Shown in pieces: positions 1 through 7,103 of a DNA stretch of 16,590 nucleotides (within the stretch, counting starts at the first letter, position 1; every line of letters begins with the position of its first letter). The position numbers and the translations under genes are program-made. Under the pieces are notes generated by a model. It did not search any database. It worked only from the letters and a program-made list of their open reading frames with translations, and was not told where the DNA came from. This DNA comes from Gammaproteobacteria bacterium (GTDB lineage: Bacteria > Pseudomonadota > Gammaproteobacteria > SZUA-140). The stretch spans positions 1-16,590 of the forward strand of contig JALSHQ010000255.1 of NCBI GenBank assembly GCA_026982145.1, in the 5' to 3' direction.

Positions 1-232
1 GCACACGACCGTGGATACCACAACCCGACGGACATTGCTGACAAGTCGATGCATACCAAACACCCACACCAGGAATTACAAACTCTTCCGGCACCAAGTA
101 GGAGACAACTTTCTCCTTACCTTCCTCCATTGTCACCGTGGTTGGCATATCACAGCCTACCAGCGTGGCGCCAACACCACCCCACCCCATTACTTTGAGA
201 AAATCTCTACGTTTGATCTTATTAAAACTCAT
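1..232 (-). CDS. Molybdopterin-oxidoreductase-family protein, ActB/QrcB-like, N-terminal 77 residues only
   Basis: The ATG is at 232-230 and the frame runs off the window at base 1. Seen: a twin-arginine export motif (KRRDFLK, residues 7-13), then a short hydrophobic stretch that ends in a lipobox-like LVGC (24-27). Later comes a C-x2-C-x3-C motif (CQQCPSGC, 64-71), as in the iron-sulfur site at the N-terminus of molybdopterin (MopB/CISM) oxidoreductases. Together these suggest a Tat-exported, possibly lipid-anchored periplasmic catalytic or electron-transfer subunit. It starts 59 bp downstream of the pentahaem cytochrome on the same strand. A pentahaem cytochrome followed by a MopB protein is the actA-actB order of alternative complex III and resembles Qrc. 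A true molybdenum oxidoreductase of the Psr/Phs/Ttr type remains possible because the rest is missing. The upstream region has only a weak ribosome site. Family is fairly sure; the exact complex is inferred. Confidence 0.7.
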   Translation of the reverse strand, partial: MSFNKIKRRDFLKVMGWGGVGATLVGCDMPTTVTMEEGKEKVVSYLVPEEFVIPGVGVWYASTCQQCPSGCGIHGRV

Positions 233-291
233 ATTAAAAATTACCCCGTTTACGTCACGTTTTCCGTGCACTCAACGATCATAAAAATGTT

Positions 292-963
292 TTATTTATG
301 ACATTTCCAACAATCAAAAGGACCGTCGTTTGCCTGATGGCAGCGCTGACAAAACCCCATCGTCAATGGCTTCACCTTATCTGCAACTGTCATCTTCTTG
401 ACGTCACCATGACAAAAAGCACAGACCTCAGAAACATTTTCAACTTGGAGGTCTTCGTTACCAATAACGAAGCGCTTAATGTGTTTTTCATGGGTAAAAT
501 GCACAAAGTCCGGCATGTCATGCACTTTATTCCACTGTGGAGATTCCTTGTTCTCCCAGTACTCCGTCAGCTTCTGGATACGTGGTTTATCGGTAGCGAT
601 AACGCTGTGACACCCCATGCATTTACTGGTTGGAGGAATTCCGGCCACCTTGCTGCGACGCGCATAGGTGTGACAGTACATGCAGTTAATTTCATTAATA
701 TCAGCATGCACGTCGTGCGGAAATTCAATAGGTTGCTCAACGTGGATACCCGAATACTCACCCTCAGGTGGTACAGCATTCGGCACCTCAGCGTTCGCAT
801 TGGCAGAGAACAGCACCATTGCAGCCATCAGCAACATTACAATAAAAGACACCTGCACAGTCTGTTTAGTCTGACGACTTCCACGACCTGCAGCCTCAAT
901 AAAACGCCCTAGTGGCAAATGTTGTAAAACCGACATTAACCCTCTCGACAACTTAATGTTCAT
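292..963 (-). CDS. Membrane-anchored pentahaem c-type cytochrome, ActA-like
   Basis: The protein has 223 residues. It carries five CxxCH haem-binding motifs at 94-98, 115-119, 181-185, 205-209 and 218-222, plus extra histidines (H83, H86, H155, H158, H161) that could serve as distal ligands. Residues 36-58 are a hydrophobic segment after a basic N-terminus, so it is exported and either anchored or cleaved after ANANA (54-58). Five haems with an N-terminal membrane helix fit ActA of alternative complex III; QrcA of the Qrc complex is a near relative. The role would be to carry electrons between the MopB/quinone module and a periplasmic partner. The gene heads an operon whose next gene is the molybdopterin-family protein. 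The ATG at 963 has a poor ribosome site, while an internal ATG at codon 10 follows a better one (GAGAGGG), so the true start may be 936. The cytochrome call is certain; the complex is inferred. Confidence 0.85.
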   Translation of the reverse strand: MNIKLSRGLMSVLQHLPLGRFIEAAGRGSRQTKQTVQVSFIVMLLMAAMVLFSANANAEVPNAVPPEGEYSGIHVEQPIEFPHDVHADINEINCMYCHTYARRSKVAGIPPTSKCMGCHSVIATDKPRIQKLTEYWENKESPQWNKVHDMPDFVHFTHEKHIKRFVIGNEDLQVENVSEVCAFCHGDVKKMTVADKVKPLTMGFCQRCHQANDGPFDCWKCHK

Positions 964-1350
964 TTTAATTAAGAGCCTGGGGATAAAACTACGATATTTG
1001 CTCGCAAGCGGTCAGGAGTAAGGTTGATAACCTCACTTACAAAAACGCCTACTGCAAAAGACCCCCAATTGGCCCAATCCAAAACTTCTACTACTTATTG
1101 TGACAAAACAAAGCGCTAAGTCACGAAGTGTGGTGAGTATGGTACCCGTATCAAACCACAAATTTCTAATTATTTATTATTATAAAAATCGCATTGCCTC
1201 TCGGCACCGCGAAGTTACGAATCCTAGAACATGTGCAACAACACTGTCAACGAAAATTTTCTTACCGTTTTAGTCAGGATATGCTGATCGTATGATCAAT
1301 CATCACACATCTCTAACCACTGAGAATATAGTTACTTTTCACATATCGCA
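964..1350. other. 387-bp gene-free region: leader of the cytochrome operon and 3' side of the Nif3 gene
   Basis: No convincing coding frame is seen. Reading on the minus strand toward the cytochrome there are two promoter candidates. One has TTGACA/TAGGAT at 1250-1221. The other has TATAAT at 1184-1179 with a poor -35. Both would leave a leader of roughly 200-250 nt. Close to the gene is a small hairpin: AGGTT-GAT-AACCT (1020-1032) inside GTA/TAC ends. At 1285-1298 lies the dyad TGATC-GTAT-GATCA. No T-run follows either dyad, so neither is a clear terminator for the Nif3 gene. The region is richer in A+T than the genes around it. Confidence 0.6.
1221..1250 (-). promoter_or_regulatory. Candidate sigma-70 promoter for the pentahaem cytochrome operon
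   Basis: On the minus strand, a perfect -35 TTGACA (1250-1245) is followed after 18 bp by TAGGAT (1226-1221), which matches the -10 consensus at 4 of 6 bases. Transcription would start near 1214, about 250 nt before the first ATG. A second -10 (TATAAT, 1184-1179) has only a weak -35. Position and orientation fit; nothing else confirms it. Confidence 0.35.
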
Positions 1351-2106
1351 TTACGCTGGATTATCGATATCGATGAATTGATGTTGCAAATCAAACCGCT
1401 TGGAAAGATGCATCGAAAGCGCTCTTATCCCATAACGTTCTGTAGCATGGTGCCCGGCAGCGTAATAGTGTACCCCCATTTCGCGCGCAATATGCGTCGT
1501 TTTTTCCGATACTTCACCACTGATATAGGCATCAATACCGGCTAAAGCAGCCTCTTCGATATAACCTTGCGCCCCCCCGCTGCACCAAGCGACAGATCGA
1601 ACCAATGCATCACCCCCCGCGATATGCAGCGGTGGTCGCCCAAGTTTTTCGTTCAGCAAGGCGCTTAATTCATCCGCTGGAATCGGTTGTTTAAACTCAC
1701 CCCGCATCATCAGAGGCGGCGAAGATGACCCGAAACTGTCTATATAAAAAATACCCAGCAACGCTCCAAGCTGCGCATTATTGCCATAAACAGCATGTGC
1801 ATCGAGCGGCAAGTGGTATGACAACAAATTAATCTCATGTTTCAATAACTGTTGAAGACGGCGTTTTTTCATCCCGCTGATACAGGGGTTTTCTCCCTTC
1901 CAAAAATAACCGTGATGCACTAACAACGCATCGGCGCCCGCCTCCACTGCCGCCATCACCAGCTCGAAGCTTGCCGTAACACCGCTGACGATATGCGTTA
2001 CCTCCTCCCGCCCCTCAACCTGTAACCCATTGGGAGCATAGTCATTAAAACGATCTATCTCTAACAAGTGGTTGGTGTATTCCAGCAATTCAGAACGCGC
2101 GACCAT
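1351..2106 (-). CDS. ybgI: Nif3-like dinuclear metal centre protein (YbgI family)
   Basis: The 251-residue protein aligns closely, from memory, with E. coli YbgI (247 residues). Shared blocks include DYAPNGLQVEG near the start, VHHGYFWKGE (about 63-72), HLPLDAH (98-104), GHHATERYG (218-226) and the C-terminal FIDI-NPA. The histidines and acidic residues of the HHG and GHHATE blocks are the expected two-metal ligands of this toroidal hexameric family. The biochemical role is unsettled; databases often call it GTP cyclohydrolase 1 type 2-like. I chose the ATG at 2106 because it follows GAGGA and gives the family length. A GTG at 2136 would add 10 residues without a ribosome site. It is divergent from the degS-like gene, with a palindrome between them. 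Confidence 0.93.
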   Translation of the reverse strand: MVARSELLEYTNHLLEIDRFNDYAPNGLQVEGREEVTHIVSGVTASFELVMAAVEAGADALLVHHGYFWKGENPCISGMKKRRLQQLLKHEINLLSYHLPLDAHAVYGNNAQLGALLGIFYIDSFGSSSPPLMMRGEFKQPIPADELSALLNEKLGRPPLHIAGGDALVRSVAWCSGGAQGYIEEAALAGIDAYISGEVSEKTTHIAREMGVHYYAAGHHATERYGIRALSMHLSKRFDLQHQFIDIDNPA

Positions 2107-2145
2107 ACTTTTAACATCCTCGATTTTTTCCGTCACTAATAAATA

Positions 2146-2160
2146 ACTCTATGCTAGAGT
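2146..2160. repeat. Perfect 6+3+6 palindrome between nif3 and degS
   Basis: ACTCTA-TGC-TAGAGT is a perfect inverted repeat with a 3-bp centre, in the 63-bp divergent gap and 10 bp before the protease ATG. It contains TATGCT (2150-2155), a possible weak -10 for the protease gene. It could be an operator for divergent regulation or a short 5' hairpin; chance cannot be excluded. Confidence 0.3.
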
Positions 2161-2169
2161 ACCCAAACC

Positions 2170-3339
2170 ATGCTGGTACGGAAACTACTCCCCTATTTTG
2201 CCCAAGGCATTGCGATCGGACTCGTCATCGGGCTGATCTTCTACTTCTTTGCCGTGCCTAACGCCATTCAACAGCAAGGTGCGGTAGTTGAAATTAAAGA
2301 GTCGCAAAATGCGCGGGTTGTTTCAACTGATGGCCCCGCCTCTTATGCCAATGCGGTTGAAATAGCTGCGCCAAGCGTCGTTAACATCAACACCACAAAG
2401 TTAGTGGGCGGCCGCCAGCACCCCCTCTACAACGATCCAATCTTCCGCCGTTTTTTCGATGATCAATACCGCTCACCCACCCAGCGCCGCGACAATAGCC
2501 TCGGTTCTGGGGTGATCATTAGCGAACAGGGGTACATCATCACCAATAACCACGTTATCGCGGGTGCCGATGAGATTCAGGTCTCGCTTACCGATGGTCG
2601 CCAAGCCACTGCACAAGTGGTGGGGAGCGACCCTGAAACAGATGTCGCAGTGCTTAAAATTGCGCTCCACAACCTCCCCAGCATCACCTTTGGGCGCTCC
2701 GATCTACTGCGTGTCGGCGATGTTGTACTCGCCATCGGCAACCCCTTTGGAGTGGGCCAAACCGTGACCCAAGGCATTGTGAGCGCGACTGAGCGCAGCC
2801 ATCTTGGTATCGCGACCTATGAAAATTTCATCCAGACGGATGCCGCCATCAACCCCGGCAACTCGGGTGGCGCGCTGATTAACGCTGCGGGTGAGCTGAT
2901 CGGCATTAACACCGCAATCTACTCCCGCTCCGGCGGCTCCCAAGGCGTTGGGTTTGCGATCCCCGCCGATATTGTGAAAATAGTGATGAAGCAAGTCCTT
3001 GAGTTTGGGCGCGTAATTCGCGGCTGGCTCGGGGTCGAAATTCAGACCATCACCCCAGCACTGGCGGAGTCCTTTGGGCTGCCAGAAGCGAGGGGAATCA
3101 TCATTGCAGGGGTGATGCCGCAAGGCCCGGCCGACCATGCGGGTGTTGAAACGGGGGATATTATTTTACAAATGAACGGTCAGCTCGTCACCGATGGCAC
3201 AGAGGCGCTTAATTTGATCGCCCAGACACCCCCGGGCAGTGAGTTGAAGATGAGCGGCATTCGGCGTGGCCAACCCTTTTCGATCACAGCACTTACCAGT
3301 CGCCGACCGCTGCCAGAGAGTCACACCCGCTCACCATAA
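2170..3339 (+). CDS. degS: DegS/AlgW-type trypsin-like serine protease with one PDZ domain
   Basis: The 389-residue protein has an N-terminal membrane anchor (about 10-30), a trypsin-like S1C domain (about 55-275) and a single PDZ domain (about 283-375). The catalytic triad is visible as H128 (ITNNHVI), D158 (TDVAVLKI) and S232 (GNSGGAL). One PDZ and an uncleaved anchor distinguish DegS/AlgW from DegP, which has two PDZ domains and a cleaved signal peptide. In the family this periplasmic sensor is activated by misfolded outer-membrane proteins and cuts the anti-sigma factor RseA/MucA, releasing the RpoE/AlgU sigma factor. No rseA-like gene is in view. An ECF sigma gene starts at the far right edge, but no link is evident. 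The ATG at 2170 has no clear Shine-Dalgarno sequence. The 3' end meets the convergent rocD with only 17 bp between. Confidence 0.93.
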   Translation: MLVRKLLPYFAQGIAIGLVIGLIFYFFAVPNAIQQQGAVVEIKESQNARVVSTDGPASYANAVEIAAPSVVNINTTKLVGGRQHPLYNDPIFRRFFDDQYRSPTQRRDNSLGSGVIISEQGYIITNNHVIAGADEIQVSLTDGRQATAQVVGSDPETDVAVLKIALHNLPSITFGRSDLLRVGDVVLAIGNPFGVGQTVTQGIVSATERSHLGIATYENFIQTDAAINPGNSGGALINAAGELIGINTAIYSRSGGSQGVGFAIPADIVKIVMKQVLEFGRVIRGWLGVEIQTITPALAESFGLPEARGIIIAGVMPQGPADHAGVETGDIILQMNGQLVTDGTEALNLIAQTPPGSELKMSGIRRGQPFSITALTSRRPLPESHTRSP

Positions 3340-3356
3340 TTGTACATACTTACCCT

Positions 3357-4550
3357 TTACAGTGTCGCCAACACCTGCGCCAATGCATCCACGGTCTCAT
3401 CGATCTGCGCCTCTGTGATGATAAGCGGCGGCGCCATCCTCACCACTGTTTCATGCGTCTCTTTACTGAGCACCCCTTTCACCATCAACTGTTCACACAC
3501 GGCTCTGGCGCTGATGCGCTGTGGGTCGAGTTCAATGCCGATAAAAAGACCGCGCCCACGCACCTCACAAATCGCATCTGATTTAATCGCCTGCAGGCGC
3601 TGCAGCATATAACGCCCAAGGCACTCGGAACGTTCCACCAACTTTTCATCCTGCAACACCTTCAGCGCTTCCAGCGCAACCGCTGAAGCAAGCGGATTGC
3701 CGCCAAAGGTGCTGCCATGATCTCCCGGCTCAAACTGCGCCATCACATCTTCGCGCGCCAGAAAAAGCGACACCGGCATCATTCCGCCCCCCAGCGCTTT
3801 TCCCAGAATCAATCCGTCGGGCTGCACTCCGTCATGTTGGCAAGCGAGCAGTTTACCGGTTCGCCCGAGGCCACTCTGCACCTCGTCACAGATCAGCAGC
3901 ACATTATGGCGCTTGCAAAGCTCGGCGCATTTTGCGAGATAACCGGGAGGCGGCATCACAATGCCCGCCTCGCCCTGAATCGGCTCGACCAGAAAGGCGG
4001 CGCTGTTTTCCGTGATCGCACCTGCAAGCGCATCGACATCACCATACGCAATGCGCTTAAAGCCCGGCGTTAGCGGGCCAAATTGATCTCTGTATTGCAC
4101 CTCTGATGAGAAGCTAACAATCGTAATGGTACGACCATGGAAGTTGCCGTCACAGACAATAATTTCTGCCTTGTCCGCCGCCACCCCTTTCTTGGCATAC
4201 GCCCACTTGCGCGCAGCCTTAAGGGCGGTTTCGACCGCTTCAGCACCGGTATTCATCGGCAAAGCGCGCGGCTGGCCAGTCATCTCACAGATCACTTCTA
4301 AAAATGGGGCCAGGGTATCCGTGTGAAACGCGCGCGAAACAATCGTCAGCCGTTGTGCTTGTTCAACCATCGCCTCCACTAAGCGTGGGTGGCAATGGCC
4401 GTGGCTCACTGCGGAGTAGGCACTCATCATATCGAGATAACGTTTGCCATTCTCATCCCAGAGATAGCACCCCTCCCCTTTCACCAGCACAACAGGCAGC
4501 GGGTGATAATTATGGGCGCAGTAGTGTGCTTCCAGTTCCAATGTGTTCAT
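3357..4550 (-). CDS. rocD: Ornithine aminotransferase (ornithine--oxo-acid transaminase)
   Basis: This 397-residue class III PLP aminotransferase would convert ornithine and 2-oxoglutarate to glutamate-5-semialdehyde and glutamate. The PLP lysine is K251 (ILGKALGGG) and the cofactor aspartate is D222 (CDEVQSGLGRTG). Phosphate-binding MNTGAEAVETA lies at 99-109. Ornithine aminotransferases, including the human enzyme, share HNYHPLPV (13-20), SAYSAV.GHCHP (43-54) and TIVSRAF (69-75); these set it apart from acetylornithine aminotransferase ArgD. Its ribosome site GAGGT lies within the last codons of the arginase gene, and the ATG is 4 bp after the arginase stop, so the two are translated together. 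The arginase upstream supplies its substrate, giving arginine catabolism to glutamate or proline. Confidence 0.94.
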   Translation of the reverse strand: MNTLELEAHYCAHNYHPLPVVLVKGEGCYLWDENGKRYLDMMSAYSAVSHGHCHPRLVEAMVEQAQRLTIVSRAFHTDTLAPFLEVICEMTGQPRALPMNTGAEAVETALKAARKWAYAKKGVAADKAEIIVCDGNFHGRTITIVSFSSEVQYRDQFGPLTPGFKRIAYGDVDALAGAITENSAAFLVEPIQGEAGIVMPPPGYLAKCAELCKRHNVLLICDEVQSGLGRTGKLLACQHDGVQPDGLILGKALGGGMMPVSLFLAREDVMAQFEPGDHGSTFGGNPLASAVALEALKVLQDEKLVERSECLGRYMLQRLQAIKSDAICEVRGRGLFIGIELDPQRISARAVCEQLMVKGVLSKETHETVVRMAPPLIITEAQIDETVDALAQVLATL

Positions 4551-4554
4551 TTGA

Positions 4555-5430
4555 TTACCTCACAATTGTATTGGCCAATGCCAATGCCAGTTGGGCTGTT
4601 TTCTGCGCAACATCATGTGCTGGGTTGTATTCGCTGATTTCGATGCCCAGCAGACGTTCATCACTCGCCACCATTTTCAAAGCCTCGACCAGCTCACTCC
4701 CACTAAGCCCCCCTTGCGCTGGGCTGCCGACACCGGGGGCATCGCCGGGGTCAACCGCATCAAGATCTATTGAAACTCCGAACCGGGCGCTGTGCTGCGT
4801 TACCCGTGCCTGCGCCGCCCGCATCACTGCAGACAAACCACGTTTTTGAACCTCACCCATACCATAGATATGCACGCCAAGGTCAGATAGCAATGCGCGC
4901 TCTTCCACCTCAAAGCTGCGTACCCCCACCAGCGCCACGTTGCGCGGCAGCAACACCGGAGCGCGCGCGCTCAATTGAGCCAACGCTGCAGGGCCGCGCC
5001 CCAACAGAGAGGCAAGCGGCATACCGTGATAGGCGCCACTCGGCGAGGTTGCGGGGGTATGGCTGTCCATGTGAGCATCGACCCAGATCAACCCCAGCGC
5101 GTCTGGCACCGCCAACGCGGCAGCAGCGCCACCCCAAGTACCCACGGCGCTCGAGTGGTCGCCACTCAATACGGCAAATCGATGTGCAGCTTCAACCGAA
5201 CGTTGTACTTGCTCTGCAAGGCTACGGCAGAGCAGCTCAATGGTGTGCAGGTCATCCTGAGCATGCGGTGGGTAGAGGGTCGTCAGCCACTTCACGGGGT
5301 TTTCGCAGAGATGTGACTGGAGGCAGTAGGCGTGCAGCGCCTCAGGCCCCGCTTCGCAGCCTCGGTCCTGCGCGCCCACACCCGATGCGACGCCAATAAA
5401 ATCTACGATTGTCAAAGCAGCCACTCCCAT
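4555..5430 (-). CDS. rocF: Arginase
   Basis: This is a 291-residue ureohydrolase that would hydrolyse arginine to ornithine and urea. The binuclear manganese ligands are visible: H92 (SGDHSSAVG), D118, H120 and D122 (WVDAHMDSHTP), and D222 and D224 (SIDLDAVDP). E267 (ISEYNP) matches the conserved arginase glutamate. The loop SPSGAYHGMP (129-138) corresponds to the SGNLHG substrate loop of arginases; agmatinases differ there and carry DAHTD. The usual GGDHS reads SGDHS here. The ATG at 5430 gives the normal family length, although its ribosome site is weak. The gene leads directly into rocD, so the pair is an arginine-to-glutamate-semialdehyde operon. No urease, transporter or RocR-like regulator is in the window. 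Confidence 0.94.
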   Translation of the reverse strand: MGVAALTIVDFIGVASGVGAQDRGCEAGPEALHAYCLQSHLCENPVKWLTTLYPPHAQDDLHTIELLCRSLAEQVQRSVEAAHRFAVLSGDHSSAVGTWGGAAAALAVPDALGLIWVDAHMDSHTPATSPSGAYHGMPLASLLGRGPAALAQLSARAPVLLPRNVALVGVRSFEVEERALLSDLGVHIYGMGEVQKRGLSAVMRAAQARVTQHSARFGVSIDLDAVDPGDAPGVGSPAQGGLSGSELVEALKMVASDERLLGIEISEYNPAHDVAQKTAQLALALANTIVR

Positions 5431-5595
5431 GCCATCTGGTTTTGGGGAACTTCTAAAGAGCGCTCGTTGCGTTCAAGCCGACGTAAAAGTGGCTCCCATT
5501 AGTTTCGAAGTCAGCCGTCACCGCGGCGCTATTACGATCATCTTCGGGGCAAAACCACCATCACTTACTCAGTACTCCTTGGTTTTTGGGAAAGG

Positions 5596-6510
5596 CTATT
5601 CAGCACCATAAACCACATCAGCAAACCCCCTTTCAAGCGAACTGCAAGCGAGGTGCCGATCCCACGGAATGATGCTCATCACTTCATCGACCCCAAGCGA
5701 TGCGAGTTGATGCGGCACGCCATAACCGTACATCAAATGGCCACTGCCGATAAACGCGACCACCAGCGGTGCATGCTGCGGTGAGGTTAACTGCGCATAC
5801 ACCCTTTCTGCCATAGCACGATCCCACAGCAACTGCTTCTGCACAAAACGCTGAAATGCAGGCCCTTCGACCGCCAGCGCTAACTCGGCGCCCGGAAGTT
5901 TATGACGCTGAAAACTCCTCACCAGATGGCGAATATAGGGGCGTGTCGCTTGGGCAGGGGGCGTCATCCCCGGTGGCGCTGATGCCCACCCCTGCGCAAC
6001 GGCCGCATCAACCTTCTCACGTGTGACATTCAACGCAACCACCGGGATTTTTTGGTCGCGCGCGTAGTTCAGCAGCGGGGTGTAGTAAGCGGCGTCAAAG
6101 CTCCAATAGCGCGACCACTCAACCTCTTCCAGAAAAATTTCGAGCGTTGTATCGCCGCGCAGGAAGCGGTCGATCTTCGGTTGCACAACTTTAGGCAGCA
6201 TCTCCAACCCCATCACCAGCGCGGGCTGACGCTTATGCAGTGCTTGCAGCATGCGCAACTGCCAATCATGATGTGCTTGGTTGTCGTGATGCTCGCCCAA
6301 CAAAACCACTCGGCTGGCGCTCGCCTGTGTTAACACCTGAGCCTCGGTAAGCACGCCAGCCGCACCCGGCACCCGCCACTCCCCTTTTGTGACACACGTG
6401 GCGGTTTGAGCAGGGGGTGAGTGTATTGCCGCGCCTTCTGCGACTGCCCATAACAATGAGGAGGGAAGATAAAATACTAACGTTAACGCAATGCCATAAA
6501 GTAGGTTCAT
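5596..6510 (-). CDS. ChaN-like secreted protein (TIKI/haem-binding uptake superfamily)
   Basis: The 304-residue protein has an N-terminal signal peptide (hydrophobic 4-22, probable cut after AVA at 22-24). Signature blocks of the ChaN/COG3016 family are LLGEHHDNQAHHDWQ (70-84), GLEMLPK (101-107), the acidic-aromatic EEVEWSRYWSFD (128-139) and FIGSGHLMYGYGVP (253-266). The GEHHDN and GSGH blocks hold the residues that bind metal or haem in the family. Campylobacter ChaR/ChaN is a haem-binding lipoprotein and Tiki proteins are metalloproteases, so the precise activity here is open. No lipobox cysteine follows the signal peptide, so this copy is probably soluble in the periplasm. A purine-rich GGGGGG ribosome site precedes the ATG. 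It follows the cheY-like gene at 63 bp. Confidence 0.82.
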   Translation of the reverse strand: MNLLYGIALTLVFYLPSSLLWAVAEGAAIHSPPAQTATCVTKGEWRVPGAAGVLTEAQVLTQASASRVVLLGEHHDNQAHHDWQLRMLQALHKRQPALVMGLEMLPKVVQPKIDRFLRGDTTLEIFLEEVEWSRYWSFDAAYYTPLLNYARDQKIPVVALNVTREKVDAAVAQGWASAPPGMTPPAQATRPYIRHLVRSFQRHKLPGAELALAVEGPAFQRFVQKQLLWDRAMAERVYAQLTSPQHAPLVVAFIGSGHLMYGYGVPHQLASLGVDEVMSIIPWDRHLACSSLERGFADVVYGAE

Positions 6511-6573
6511 CCTATCCCCCCTTTAGCGATCCAGCCTGAAAGCGCGCTCACCACATTGAGCAATTTTCCCCGG

Positions 6574-6936
6574 CTAATCCAGTAGTTTTTTCACCGCCCC
6601 AACTAGTCGCTCCTGAGTAAACGGTTTTTGAAGCCAGCCCGACGCGCCAAAGGTTTTAGCTTTGTTCTTTTTAAAGTCACTGCCTTCTGTCGTCAGCATA
6701 ATAATCGGAATTTCACCATAACCATCTAGGCGACGCAGCTTGCTGACCAAACTAATGCCATTCATGTTGGGCATATTAATGTCGGAGAGTACCAAGTCAA
6801 AAACCTGTTCACGCGCAATTTCCATCGCATCAACGCCATCATTGGCACTCACCACCTCAAAGCCCTCCGCTTCCAAAAACGTTTTAACCATTCTACGTAT
6901 TGTTAACGAGTCATCAACAGAAAGAATCCTTGCCAT
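6574..6936 (-). CDS. Single-domain CheY-type response regulator
   Basis: The 120-residue protein is a receiver domain only. The acidic pocket is D8-D9, the phosphoacceptor D52 (SDINMPNMNG), the switch threonine T82 (MLTTEG) and the lysine K104 (QKPF). A tryptophan (W101) stands where CheY has Tyr106. There is no output domain, so it would act by protein contact, as in chemotaxis or type IV pilus (PilG/PilH) systems. I chose the ATG at 6936, which follows GAGG at 7-nt spacing; an ATG at 6948 would add four residues without a ribosome site. No histidine kinase, che or pil gene is near, so its partner lies elsewhere. A palindrome lies just upstream. Confidence 0.9.
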   Translation of the reverse strand: MARILSVDDSLTIRRMVKTFLEAEGFEVVSANDGVDAMEIAREQVFDLVLSDINMPNMNGISLVSKLRRLDGYGEIPIIMLTTEGSDFKKNKAKTFGASGWLQKPFTQERLVGAVKKLLD

Positions 6937-6948
6937 GTTCAACCTCAT

Positions 6949-6970
6949 TCATTTTGCTATCGGAAAATGA
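6949..6970. repeat. Inverted repeat just upstream of the cheY-like gene
   Basis: TCATTTT (6949-6955) and AAAATGA (6964-6970) form a perfect 7-bp inverted repeat with an 8-bp centre. It ends 12 bp before the start codon of the minus-strand gene. It could be an operator overlapping the promoter, or a 5'-UTR hairpin close to the ribosome site. Its A+T-rich arms make chance occurrence likelier. Confidence 0.35.
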
Positions 6971-7103
6971 GTGCCAATCCATTTGCCACTCAACAGCTTA
7001 TCGGACAAAAGAGGAAATGGTTAAGGAACCTCGAGACTCGCAATGAATTTGAAACCTACCATTCCCACAAACTAGGACAACAGGCACATGTTTTCAATAA
7101 AAG

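Noticed and set aside
298..912. 204-codon plus-strand frame opposite the pentahaem cytochrome gene
   Set aside because: It mirrors a gene whose five CxxCH motifs prove the minus-strand reading; the plus translation shows no domain or signal.
1285..1298. TGATC-GTAT-GATCA dyad considered as an FNR/CRP-type site or terminator
   Set aside because: The TGAT and ATCA halves are 6 bp apart, not the 4 bp of FNR sites, and no T-run follows on either strand.
4770..5399. 209-codon plus-strand frame opposite arginase
   Set aside because: The translation is arginine- and proline-rich, of the kind produced by antisense reading of G+C-rich genes, and all arginase motifs lie on the other strand.
5429..5611. 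60-codon plus-strand frame in the chaN-arginase gap
   Set aside because: It overlaps the arginase start and the chaN stop, has no ribosome site and resembles no family I know.
6545..6560. GCTCA-CCACAT-TGAGC hairpin considered as a terminator for the cheY-like gene
   Set aside because: The stem is only 5 bp and the T-run lies on the wrong side for the minus-strand transcript.
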